Source: Usnea hakonensis (lineage: Eukaryota; Ascomycota; Lecanoromycetes; Lecanorales; Parmeliaceae). Taken from it: a stretch of 64,000 bases of DNA. The position numbers and the translations under genes are program-made. Of this stretch, positions 1 to 9,148 are shown piece after piece; the stretch's first letter is position 1; each line of letters begins with the position of its first letter. Below the pieces are notes generated by a model, which saw only the letters and a list, made by a program, of their open reading frames with translations, had not been told where the DNA came from and searched no databases. The stretch spans positions 310,001 to 374,000 of the forward strand of contig BLJB01000127.1 of the NCBI GenBank assembly GCA_013423325.1, given 5' to 3'.

Positions 1-573
1 TCCAACCAAACTCCAATGCGAAGACCCCGCACCTCCTCACTACCACAAGCTCACGCCCCTGGACATGGTCGCAATCAATCTTCCGCCGACGCTTACTACG
101 AAGATGTCGACCCTCGCTTCGTCGCTCCTGAAACAGACACCGCCCGCCAAACGCAAGCGACCGCGTCTTCCGGGGCTGTTCCCTCATCGCTGATGCCCGG
201 CATCACACATGCACCCTCGAGCCTACCCAAACCCCAGCATCCGACGATTGAGACAATAGATCCTAGTTCATCATACGAGGAATTACAAGACGGCGAAATG
301 AGTCCTGCGAGTGACATGACATCGATTAGCCAAAGAGGTATAAATCCGGACTGGCGGCCGGGAATGGAAGCAGCCAGTGGCCATCGAAGTGGGCAGCCCA
401 ATCTAGGCGTGCCTGGGAAGAAGGAACAGAGACAGCAGCAGCAACAGCAGCAGCAGCAGCAGCAAAGGGATATGCTGTTGAGTTCGAACCCCGATTTCGA
501 GCTGCCCGGTGGGAGTGGACCCCACGGAAGGATACCGGCTGGTGTCAGAGTTCAACAGGGACAGGCATTTTGA
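1..573 (+). CDS. 3' end of a gene of unknown function (5' cut by window edge)
   Basis: The frame is open from base 1 to a stop at 571-573, and the first in-window Met (16) sits inside it, so this is the C-terminal part of a longer protein. The visible ~190 residues are low-complexity and probably disordered: rich in Ser, Pro, Gly and Gln, with a polyglutamine run coded by a CAG repeat near 430-466. The phrase SISQRGINPDWRPG and the ending GVRVQQGQAF look like conserved short motifs in a disordered tail, but I cannot name the family. No membrane segment is visible. The real start and any catalytic domain lie to the left of the window. Confidence 0.6.
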   Translation, partial: SNQTPMRRPRTSSLPQAHAPGHGRNQSSADAYYEDVDPRFVAPETDTARQTQATASSGAVPSSLMPGITHAPSSLPKPQHPTIETIDPSSSYEELQDGEMSPASDMTSISQRGINPDWRPGMEAASGHRSGQPNLGVPGKKEQRQQQQQQQQQQQRDMLLSSNPDFELPGGSGPHGRIPAGVRVQQGQAF

Positions 574-1191
574 GTGTCTCGCGCTCTATTTTCTATTGAC
601 GATTCCTCCATCGCCGCATCGGTGCATTTGTATTCTCACTTCTTGTTTCTCTTAGCGACAGCACAAGTCTAGTCAGTCTTATCATGCAGGATACCTACCG
701 GTCCATGTACACTCTAGAAGGGGGCTCCATCATCGTACGACCATTGCGCGCATTTTTGTGGTCAAAAGGACCTTTGGCCCCTTTTTTGTATGGTGTTTAA
801 TTCTTTTTTCTTCTTCTTCTTTTCTGGAACGGATGGTGTGTACATAACGTGGTGAAAGAGAGAATTTGGGCAATATTTTTGCCTTTAGGTTTTGAATATG
901 TATTAGCGAGTGAGCGACAATATACAAAATCAATCACAATTATATTGCCACAGATTCTTCACGGTGGCGCTGTTATGTGAGCATCGAGGCAGATTTTCGA
1001 ACAACATTTGAGGCGAGTTATATCTCATAAAAAATGGGTATCTGTCTATTTACTTTCCTTCTCTCTCTAAAATTAATTGATCGTATCCATCCAGCGTCGT
1101 GAACCATAAGCTATCTATTATAATCGTCACGGACCTCTCAAGTCGTGAGAGAAGTGTATTAAATCGTAACCATCCCTAGCTCCACAAACCA
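574..1191. other. Intergenic, tail-to-tail (3' UTRs)
   Basis: This gap lies between the convergent 5' partial gene and the DUF3433 gene. It is AT-rich with poly-T and CTT runs (around 780-825) and presumably holds both 3' UTRs. No gene or repeat is seen. Confidence 0.6.
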
Positions 1192-3876
1192 TCAAACCAA
1201 GTCACCGTGTCTCGGACTCCCCGTCCGCAAATGATCTATCCTCCCCCTTGCCGTAAAACGGGTGAATCTCTCCAACCGATCAATACCAAGGTGTTCTTTT
1301 CCATCCCTGCCCACATACACCTTGAACGCATACCTCGGTATCTCCTTCTCCCCAGCCGGCGTCCCCAGCAACTTGGTCACCAGATCGATTCGGCTCTTCG
1401 GCTCCGAAAACGCCGGCTCCGTGAGAATCGGGCTCTGGTAGACGAAGCTGATGAGTTGTCCCAGCGAGCTGATATCGTGAGGCAAACGGCGCTTACGGGT
1501 CGGCCAGATAACGACGAATGAGACGGCATAGATGGCGACGAAGAGAACGAGAGCGTAGTAGCCTGGCATACTGGCAATGATTCGGATGTCTTGGGTTTTG
1601 ACGACGAATTGGGCGGTGAAGATCCCGCCTGCCAGGATGGGCAGCGTGAGGGACAAGAGACTGACGAACGAAATGTAGGCGACTTTGTAGTGCCGATTAA
1701 TGAGGGCTTTGATGGTGACCTCAATTGGTAGGCATGCATTATAGTCAAGGAGGAGGGATTGTTCAGCTGAGGCACCGTCGCGGTGGGCGAGGGAAGCGAA
1801 CGGTTGGAGAGCGCGAAAGTAGAGGTCGATGGGCTGCCAGAGGAGAAAGAGGAGCATGCCAATTAACGAGGGTATGAAGCTGTACAGGAAGTCCGCAGGA
1901 GAGAAGCCTTCAGTCGTCGTAGGAGCCGGGAGTAGAGGCAGAAAGCCCTGTTCAACGGCATGGTTGACGAAGCTGACTACGATGAAGGCGATCATCAAGA
2001 CGATTGCGATGACTATCCAGGCAACCACGATGCCATCTTTGAGGAACCAAGGTGTCCATCTATATCTTAGGGCCGGATCATGGACGTCCTTGAGAGTGTC
2101 AAAGGTTGAAACCTTCATGGGCTCCTGGGCTTCGAGATCCTGGTCCGTGTTCGGTGCGATCCTGCCTTGTTCGAGGGAAAATCGTGGAATAGGCGCGTTC
2201 TCATCTCCGATGCCGTAGAATGGCTCGCTTGCCTGCTTTGATGAGTTCCAATAGCCGAGCCGAAGATGCTTAGCAGTGTATTGGCGAATAGGAGAGGTAT
2301 GCATTTCCGATTGCTCAAAATCCGAAAGAAAATTCGATCGGTGGAGGAGTGGTAGGATATCTGCAATCGAGACCGGGTCCCATTTGAGCCCTGTATGGCG
2401 AAGTAAGAATCGGAGGAGTACAAGTAGAAGCGCAACGAGCAGTAGCAAATAGAGAACAAATAATGTCCATGCGACTGGCTGTACTGCGGTCCATCTCCAA
2501 GTGTTCTCGGATTCGTAGAATCGGGTCTGAAATAAGCAGCTCTGCAGTGGTAAAGTAAAAAGCTCAAGCCAGAAGATGATAGAAAAAACACCTAGTAAAG
2601 GCTCTCGGTGCTTAAATAAAGACAGATTGGGTATCAAGTAATTACCAGGAAAAAGGGTCAAATCGTGTAGTACTTCAGAATTCCTCATGTTTTGTCCAGA
2701 TGATAGTACAATGAATGGGCTAATTCGATGTATCGCACATTGAATGGTCAGAAGCCAGATGAGAATGAAGCTTGCAACAAGCGTAGGCAGGTATTCGAAG
2801 ACGAAATAGCGGCTTGTACCCGTGCCGTCGTACTCATAGAATCCAAGGTGACCGTAGGGATAGATAGCACAGAATAGAAGGCCCGCCATCATGAGGAGGC
2901 AGCAGAATATGAGGGCAACGAGGGATGCGAACCGTAGAGAGCTAGGAACGAAGTTGAGCGTTGGATTTCTGGAGGTTTCGGTTGTAGGGTTTGCAGAATG
3001 AAGTATATTCTCTGTTGCTGTGGTACTCTTAGATGGGATTTTTGTCGCTTTAGGATAGATCGACCACAACTTACGAGGCGACTCTGTCTGCCTGTCTCGT
3101 TGACGAATAGGCTGTGTTTGCTGTCTAGGACCATAGTACCCCAAGCCCTCATCGGGTACTATCCTTTCCACAGGATAAGGCACCGAACTGCCAGGGTGTC
3201 GCGGACCTGCCACTTCCTCATCTCGAGTCAACTGGTCAATTGCGAATTGAATGTAGGGTGTGTCATCGACTCCAGGGGTTGGTGGACTAATGACTTCGCT
3301 GACCGGTCTTCGGAGGATCGTGCCCTCGGATGATGACGAGGAAGATACGGGCTTTCTTGGAATCCGATGTTGTTCGTTTCTCATCGGAACCTCCGGTTTC
3401 TCATCATCACCAGGGTCTTTGTGCTTTACCGGCCGTATAGTTGGAATGGTTGCTTCGGACTGTAGGGCATCTCGACTAGGATCGGCGGATCGCATACGCA
3501 ATGGCGGTGTCTGGTAACGCTGAATAAGATTTCTGCCCTCGTTGCTCGATTCCTCAGAGGTAAGCGAATAGTAGTCATCGGACGCTGTGATAGACTGTTT
3601 CGAGTTTGCGTGTACGAGCTGAGGAGTGCTGGTATTTACATAGCGGAGCTTGGAATCACCCAAATTCATGTCTGCCGTCAAGCCTTTGGAATGTAGAAGA
3701 TAGTTTGAATAGCATACTGCTGGATCTGGTAGCGAAAAGTAGATACATATCTGTCGGAGGAGGAGGCTGGCGCGCTCGTGAAGTGGCTGGAAGAGACGAG
3801 CGAGGAGGCTGGAGACGAAAACAGAATCATCGTAGGGCTGAAGAGGTCTTGGCGTCACAAAACTCTCCACGGGCAA
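1192..3876 (-). CDS. DUF3433 multi-pass membrane protein
   Basis: An 894-residue protein in one uninterrupted frame. The N-terminal ~300 residues are polar and Ser/Pro/Arg-rich, probably cytoplasmic and disordered. Hydrophobic helices follow in two groups of about four. The first starts with SSLRFASLVALIFCC near residue 310 and continues through VASFILIWLLTIQCAI, FSIIFWLELFTLPL and LYLLLLVALLLVLL. The second runs from KDGIVVAWIVIAIVLMIAF through FIPSLIGMLLFLLWQP and ISFVSLLSLTLPILAGG to LFVAIYAVSFVVIWP. Two four-helix blocks joined by long loops is the layout of the fungal DUF3433 family, whose role is unknown. A start at the Met coded near 3669 is an alternative, since the first ~69 residues are less typical. 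Similar genes are sometimes misnamed as a purine-synthesis enzyme; nothing here supports that. Confidence 0.8.
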   Translation of the reverse strand: MPVESFVTPRPLQPYDDSVFVSSLLARLFQPLHERASLLLRQICIYFSLPDPAVCYSNYLLHSKGLTADMNLGDSKLRYVNTSTPQLVHANSKQSITASDDYYSLTSEESSNEGRNLIQRYQTPPLRMRSADPSRDALQSEATIPTIRPVKHKDPGDDEKPEVPMRNEQHRIPRKPVSSSSSSEGTILRRPVSEVISPPTPGVDDTPYIQFAIDQLTRDEEVAGPRHPGSSVPYPVERIVPDEGLGYYGPRQQTQPIRQRDRQTESPRKLWSIYPKATKIPSKSTTATENILHSANPTTETSRNPTLNFVPSSLRFASLVALIFCCLLMMAGLLFCAIYPYGHLGFYEYDGTGTSRYFVFEYLPTLVASFILIWLLTIQCAIHRISPFIVLSSGQNMRNSEVLHDLTLFPGNYLIPNLSLFKHREPLLGVFSIIFWLELFTLPLQSCLFQTRFYESENTWRWTAVQPVAWTLFVLYLLLLVALLLVLLRFLLRHTGLKWDPVSIADILPLLHRSNFLSDFEQSEMHTSPIRQYTAKHLRLGYWNSSKQASEPFYGIGDENAPIPRFSLEQGRIAPNTDQDLEAQEPMKVSTFDTLKDVHDPALRYRWTPWFLKDGIVVAWIVIAIVLMIAFIVVSFVNHAVEQGFLPLLPAPTTTEGFSPADFLYSFIPSLIGMLLFLLWQPIDLYFRALQPFASLAHRDGASAEQSLLLDYNACLPIEVTIKALINRHYKVAYISFVSLLSLTLPILAGGIFTAQFVVKTQDIRIIASMPGYYALVLFVAIYAVSFVVIWPTRKRRLPHDISSLGQLISFVYQSPILTEPAFSEPKSRIDLVTKLLGTPAGEKEIPRYAFKVYVGRDGKEHLGIDRLERFTRFTARGRIDHLRTGSPRHGDLV

Positions 3877-4398
3877 CCAAAACCCATGGCTTGATTGTCA
3901 GGAATTGAATCCGTCTTTCGATGCGGCAAGAATATTGAATTGTGTGACGGGCACGACACAGTATACTACTCTATACACGTCATGGAAGTGAAATTGGAAA
4001 GGCACCTTGCAGTTAGGATATGAAGCACCTATTTGCACAGTTGATGTATAGCGAGTATTTCTGGAACGATGGGCTTCAAGTCCATCGTATAATCTTGTAT
4101 GTACGCCATATAGGCCTCGCCAAATGTGGGGGGTATGAGAAATGCATCCTAGCGCCTCCAAAGTGAATGAGAACTCCATCGCTTATGCTATGCTGATGCT
4201 GTGCTCTGCTAGTGACGAGGAATATTTCAACAATGAGTATATACCCTTTCAGACATGAATGGTGAAAAGACTCTTCCTTTCCTTTCGATACATACCCTTC
4301 CTTCCGGTACATATTCCGTATGTACATAGCGCTGGTGTCTCTTAGAAGCCGCGTGGCTTACATTCCAAGTGAACCCCTTGTTGGGGTGCACGTTCTTT
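3877..4398. other. Intergenic, same-strand spacer
   Basis: This holds the upstream region of the DUF3433 gene and the 3' flank of the next minus-strand gene. Only short frames are present and none looks coding. No clear regulatory motif was recognised. Confidence 0.5.
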
Positions 4399-6108
4399 TC
4401 AAGCCCACCCCATACTTTGTAAGATCGCTTTCGTCTCGTTGACGGCCATGCCGCTCACCCCCAATGCTCTGACCAAGGGCCCTCTTCTGAGTCGTAACAG
4501 ACCGACTGCGACCTTCCAACCTTCTTCTTCTTGCACAATGAACACGTATTTTTTGCCCTCTTTTTTTTCCTCCTCGTCTCTTATACTCGCTCTAAGGACG
4601 TGCACCCCTTTGAACTCGCCGCTCTGTGATAGGACGTTGCTGTCAGATTTTGTGCGCATTGGTGATGAAGAAAACGTTGAAGTTCCGGGTAGATGGGGTT
4701 TGCAAACACGCGAAGATACTTCAAGGAACATTTCGGATTCCTCAGCAGTAGGAGCTTTGGAATCCCAATTTTTGCCGAACAATCCAAATGAACCAGTGGG
4801 AGCGTTGCGTGGTGCAGGAGTGGAGCCAGAACTTGCTCCCAAAGCGTGTAGGTGGGGACACCATACCTCTACTAATTTTAGACTCCATGCCTTGACATCC
4901 CATTCTCGCTGGGGGACCTTTCTCACGTCGTCGTCAATGAAGAGACCCTCCGTAGTGATTCGGAGAATGAGGCCATCTGTTACGGCGCCAACTCCAGAGA
5001 CCAATTTGGAAAGTGGTTTCCTGGTGAATGTGTTATTGAACAAATAAACAGCCTTAATAACGATCTTATCAGCATCTGTGCTGCGATATGGCGCTCGATG
5101 AGACGGTGGTGGCGTTGTCCGACTGGTCGACTGTGAGGGTGCGTATGAAGACTCGGAATAAATCGACGAAGCGGTAGCTGTCTTGGTAGATCGCTTCGGC
5201 TCGTCGTAAGGCCTGTAGGAATAGGCATCCTCGTCTGTTGCAGTCTTTGCGGTGGGATGTCGGTGCCCTTTGGTAGGAGACGCTGGTCTTGCTTGCTCCT
5301 GTGCTCGTTGCTTTGTCCTTTCGTTCTCTCGCGCCTCTCGTGCGTCTTTTTCCCGTTGCCTGGCTCGTTCCTTATCATCCTCTTCCCTCTTCTTCTGCAG
5401 CTCCTCCTTCTTCTTCTGCAGCTCTTCGGCTTTCTTCCGCACCTCTTCCTTTTTCTTTGTCTCCTCCTTCGCTTTCGCCCACCCGTCCCCCGCGGTTTTG
5501 TTAGCAGTTGAAGGATTGGCTCGTTGCCACGCGGGTTTGGGTGGCTGCCTTGGTTCTGGAGGGGGAGTGTACCCAGGAGCGAATCCAGAACCTTGAGAGA
5601 AGCCGGTATTTGGACCAGGAGTGTATCCTGGACCGGAGTTGAATCCTGGGCTTGGACCTGTACCGAAGCCAGGAGTAGAACCAGGGACGGGTCCTCCAGC
5701 CGATTGCCCAGGCATGTGCGCTTTGGGTGCCCCGCCATTGCCTCCTTGTCCTGAACCTCCAGTTTGTTCATGAGCCTTTGCCAATGCCCAGACAGCAACT
5801 CCAATTGCGAGGCAGAGCATGAAGACGGACATTCCGCCTCCGGCCACAACTGTTGAAAACCATTCTTTGAACACTGGTATGACAATAATCCAAAAGATGA
5901 CACCAAGCAGGGTGCAGGCCACGCCTGCAATGAAGCTGTTCAGGTGTGGTTGCAGAGACGGTAGGTATATGAAGCCCCCTCCGGACGAGTGGGGCGGTAT
6001 TATGAATATATCATAATTACCGTCAGGAAGACCGTTTCGATTGCCATGATTGTGCCCGTGGGGCGGTGGGGGTGGAGGAGGAGGAGGTGGTGGTGGATGA
6101 GAGTTCAT
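4399..6108 (-). CDS. Two-TM protein with Gly/Pro repeats, coiled coil and conserved C-terminal domain
   Basis: A 569-residue unspliced protein. It starts with a run of 12 prolines, then a short His/Asn/Gly segment. Two hydrophobic helices follow at about residues 56-80 (FIAGVACTLLGVIFWIIVIP) and 83-110 (VVAGGGMSVFMLCLAIGVAV). Residues ~140-185 are imperfect PGF/PGY/GSGF-type Gly-Pro repeats. Residues ~210-275 are a strongly charged Lys/Glu coiled coil with repeated KKAEELQKKKEEL. Residues ~340-569 look globular, with alternating hydrophobic patterns (DKIVIKAVYLFNNTF, KKYVFIVQEEEGWKVAVGLL). The arrangement suggests an anchored protein with a cytoplasmic coiled coil and a lipid- or protein-binding domain, but I do not recognise the C-terminal domain, so the function is unknown. 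The coiled-coil DNA makes long frames on the other strand (5250-5600), which are shadows. Confidence 0.75.
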   Translation of the reverse strand: MNSHPPPPPPPPPPPPHGHNHGNRNGLPDGNYDIFIIPPHSSGGGFIYLPSLQPHLNSFIAGVACTLLGVIFWIIVIPVFKEWFSTVVAGGGMSVFMLCLAIGVAVWALAKAHEQTGGSGQGGNGGAPKAHMPGQSAGGPVPGSTPGFGTGPSPGFNSGPGYTPGPNTGFSQGSGFAPGYTPPPEPRQPPKPAWQRANPSTANKTAGDGWAKAKEETKKKEEVRKKAEELQKKKEELQKKREEDDKERARQREKDAREARENERTKQRAQEQARPASPTKGHRHPTAKTATDEDAYSYRPYDEPKRSTKTATASSIYSESSYAPSQSTSRTTPPPSHRAPYRSTDADKIVIKAVYLFNNTFTRKPLSKLVSGVGAVTDGLILRITTEGLFIDDDVRKVPQREWDVKAWSLKLVEVWCPHLHALGASSGSTPAPRNAPTGSFGLFGKNWDSKAPTAEESEMFLEVSSRVCKPHLPGTSTFSSSPMRTKSDSNVLSQSGEFKGVHVLRASIRDEEEKKEGKKYVFIVQEEEGWKVAVGLLRLRRGPLVRALGVSGMAVNETKAILQSMGWA

Positions 6109-7539
6109 CGTGGTCTTGTCTCGTTGTGACTTCGATCACTGGGCTGACAACAATGAGGGAGCGCACAATGGCTTTTTATCAAAGTTCTTGACCTTGCAGT
6201 GGATTCTCCAGACGTCGGTATCGCAGGGACAGGATTTCGGGTGAGTGCTTCATGTTACCGCAGGTTGTTTGCTATGCTCGCACTTCTGTCTTGATAGATG
6301 AGATCAGCGGGAACAGATAGAGTCTGAGACAATTGGATGGTAATGTAAATGGTAGCCAGAGCTGTTTTGATTGTGGAATTGTACTGTGGTTGTTGGTAGA
6401 GTTGATCGTCTTGCTTTGTTTACCGCGTGGAAAATTCTTTTTTGACAGGTCGGGGTAGCTATGCTGCCTCCCGGCACGCTATCGTAAACCCTGCAAGATA
6501 AAGCAAGGCAGTATGACGGGAATATAATTAATAAACGTTTATTGTTATAAGTAGCATCTCAAACCTTTTCATACATGAAGTATTTTTGCAGACAAAGGTG
6601 TTATCAACAGAGATTTATATCCGAATGAAGACTAGACCCCTCGTCGTCAAAATAACGCGACTGTCGGTCCGAGTGAAGCATTGACTTGACATCTCCACCA
6701 AGGCTTCTGGTTGTTTTGATTACAGGCGGTCACTCTATTCCCTACACGGAATTCAACAAAAAATGCTGCTTATCCATACAAAATTTATCCCATTGGTGAT
6801 TTATGCAGCTACCGGACTGTTCCGTATAGCGGGGAACAGACCAATGGCAAACAGCAATTTTTGTGATGATCATGAACCTGCATGAAATGATTTTAGTTCA
6901 GCGAATAGGGACCTTTACTGCAGTACCGGCGGCTCTAACGGTCTTGATATTTTTATGACCCTGCCACGGTGCTAGCTTTGGGTGTGAGCTGGCAATACTC
7001 CAACTACTACGGTGCTAAGTACAGTGCACCCAGCTCGCCTTGACTACGAATGCTAGGGGCGACTGCAACGCGTCACGAGAGTGTTCTACGAGACGCTGGA
7101 GCTTCCCACCATGCAACAGTCAGGGGCGCGTCATTCGGGGTCTCGTGCCCGTGGCGTACTACCGTACCACCTTATGCAGTTGAGCAAAGCAGGACCACCT
7201 GTGACAGCGATATCATACTGATCTACTACATGGGCGTAGCGAGAAGTACTTAGTCGGGGGGGAACCGATTAGATGCGTACCTTACGTAGTATCAAAACCC
7301 CTTTTAGAGTTCCGCCAACACGGCAAGTTCCGCTCGTAAGTTAAGGTACCTTAGGTACCTTACCGGCTTACCCTAAGGTTTCCCCCGCGAAAGAAAGCTG
7401 AATTAATTCTAATGAGTGTTAATGATATTTTCGTTCTGCTACAACCGTTACAAAGTTGGAACCGTTTGATTTTTCGGATCGCCTCTTAGCGGTTATATTT
7501 TCTTTTGTAGACCTAGAAACGATCTCTTCTCTAGTCGCC
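6109..7539. other. Intergenic, divergence-free spacer with GGTACC palindrome
   Basis: This holds the promoter side of the two-TM gene and the 3' side of the Nudix gene. An AAGGTACCTTAGGTACCTTA tandem palindrome lies at 7343-7362. No credible gene is seen, and the short frame at 7050-7253 has no coding character. Confidence 0.5.
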
Positions 7540-8055
7540 TCAAAGGACACTATTGGTCTTAGAGTATTGAAATGAATCTCTCAAAACCTTGTTCATGGCC
7601 GGAGTCGAATCCAAAGTGTCCAACTGGTCTTCATTCGCCCACAGCCACTCAGAATGCTCTTCTGGGTTCAATCGAAGGTCCATAGGCTCCTTGACGGTGA
7701 CAGCGTAGTTCATCTGCACACTCTTCTTACTGGAGGACTTGGAATCCCAATGTAGCTCAGCAAATTCACCCAGTATCCTGTCAACCAGAAGCCCCGTCTC
7801 TTCCAGAGTTTCCCTTTTAACGCATTGGCCAACAGTTTCGCCTGGCTCAACACGCCCTCCAGGAAGCTCCCACTTGTTGGGAAATGACTCTTCATGCTCG
7901 GCGCGCTTCACGACTAGAAGCTGAAATTTGGTTGCAGACGCTGGATCAGGTGAAGCACGAAATATGGCAACGCCGACGACATATGTTTTACCCTGTTCGA
8001 GGTCGGTTGTCTGAGCATCGAGGCGCTCCTGAAAAGATTGCTTCGCGGTAGGCAT
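7540..8055 (-). CDS. Nudix hydrolase
   Basis: A 171-residue single-domain protein, a normal length for a small Nudix enzyme. The Nudix box spans residues ~67-89: G67, E73, R81-E82, E85-E86 and G88 fit G-x5-E-x7-RE-U-x-EE-x-G-U, except for Thr at the first U position, which occurs in many real members. The PNKWELPGGRVEPGE stretch just before it is typical. These enzymes hydrolyse nucleoside diphosphates linked to another group, using Mg2+ held by the box glutamates. The N-terminal strand (KTYVVGVAIFRA) and the motif VKRAEHEESFP resemble the 8-oxo-dGTPase/MutT-like type, but the substrate cannot be read from sequence. No signal peptide is seen, so it is probably cytosolic or nuclear. Confidence 0.88.
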   Translation of the reverse strand: MPTAKQSFQERLDAQTTDLEQGKTYVVGVAIFRASPDPASATKFQLLVVKRAEHEESFPNKWELPGGRVEPGETVGQCVKRETLEETGLLVDRILGEFAELHWDSKSSSKKSVQMNYAVTVKEPMDLRLNPEEHSEWLWANEDQLDTLDSTPAMNKVLRDSFQYSKTNSVL

Positions 8056-8373
8056 CGTCCAAGTAAAGTGGTTCTTGGAACAGTGCTTGCGGTGTTGAAT
8101 TTATTTGCGAAAAGCGCGAGGCTGAAGGGTGGCTGAACTGGTTGTTGTGCTAAATGCAACGACAAGCTTGTGCCAGGTCAGTCAAGGAGAACACGATTGA
8201 CAACAATTTCGCTCACTCAGACTCGTCGGTCACAGACTGTAAGAAGTGTGACAATGAATTGTATTCGTGATAATCGCAAAGAAAGGGATTGGAAAGACAA
8301 GACTGAGCCGCAACGTAATGTTAAAGCAAGGGGCTACCTACTAGCATTTTACGCTGGTTAAAAAAAATATAGC

Positions 8374-8474
8374 CGAGGGTGGGTGACACAGTGACACAGT
8401 GACAAATGTCTCTGCCACCTTTCTCCGGCGCTATTGCGAGGGGAAAGTCGGCAGAGACTTTTGTCACACCCTCG
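8374..8474. repeat. Palindromic MITE-like element, copy A
   Basis: A foldback element of about 101 bp. It begins CGAGGGT and ends ACCCTCG. The inner arms are TGACAAATGTCTCTGCC on the left and GGCAGAGACTTTTGTCA on the right, reverse complements apart from small differences. The left arm carries a tandem GTGACACA duplication absent from the other copies. The loop contains CCGGCGCTATTGCG, matching copy C. No coding capacity, so it can only be non-autonomous. The flanking bases do not show a clear target-site duplication. Confidence 0.75.
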
Positions 8475-8538
8475 CAGTGCCTACGTACCTATATTTGACG
8501 GGTGGACTCGTAAACACAATGTACTTAATACCGGACAT

Positions 8539-8585
8539 GGCCGCAAGGCCGAGTGGGGTAGCTCCACTGTAGCCTGTAGGGCTAC
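8539..8585. other. Three adjacent short hairpins
   Basis: Three perfect small stem-loops follow each other almost without gaps. GGCC-GCAA-GGCC (8539-8550) has a GNRA-type tetraloop, AGTGG/CCACT is at 8552-8568, and GTAGCC/GGCTAC at 8569-8585. The GGCCGAGTGG piece recalls the D-arm of a class II tRNA, but no acceptor or T-arm can be placed, so I do not call a tRNA. It could be a relic or simply structured DNA. Confidence 0.35.
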
Positions 8586-9148
8586 ACGGACGCCCCTTTG
8601 ATGTAGGAAACACACACACACACATACACACCTACCTATATTTGCGCGGGTGCTGCCCGTCCTTAGCGTAGTTTGGCTGTCTTACACCTCATACGGTATG
8701 GGTTCAAAGGAGAGGTGTCTTGGAAATCTTCACACGTTTACCCTGGGTTTGTACAATTGTACTATACTGTATTATAATAACGTACACATACGCAGGCAGG
8801 GGTGGCGAAATCCCTCTATTGTCGTGGCCATGCTTCTTGTTGAAATTGCACGGGCAAGTTCAGTTGTTAGGCTAGCCATTGGAAATGTATGTTAGATAGA
8901 GCTGCTCCAGGGGAGCTTTCGGAAATACAAATCATGCCTCTCGAATATCCACATATATAGATTTCAACACTTCTGTCCAATCGTTTCCCGAGTTCCTGCA
9001 TACTAGTGCGTACAAGGTAAGATTACCGGTATCGATTCACTCGTACATCGAGTGACTGTGGACCCGCATTCTACTGCGACAGAATCGATGATGTGTAGGC
9101 TGCAATTCTGAATCGCGACACCTATCACATATTCAGGCCAACGCAAGC

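Larger units (their letters stand above)
8056..9148. other. Intergenic region with structured DNA upstream of the fusion gene
   Basis: This gap carries the promoter side of both the Nudix gene (minus) and the dehydrogenase-aminotransferase fusion (plus). It contains MITE-like copy A (8374-8474), a cluster of three small hairpins (8539-8585) and a CA microsatellite near 8612-8632. No coding sequence is convincing. Confidence 0.6.

Noticed and set aside
1207..3517. Plus- and minus-strand frames within the DUF3433 gene
   Set aside because: They overlap a long frame with clear membrane helices and carry no motifs of their own.
5252..5596. Ser/Phe/Leu-rich plus-strand frames
   Set aside because: They are the antisense of the Lys/Glu coiled coil, which always gives such frames.
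8520..8600. tRNA gene suggested by GGCCGAGTGG
   Set aside because: No acceptor stem, anticodon arm or T-arm can be placed around it.
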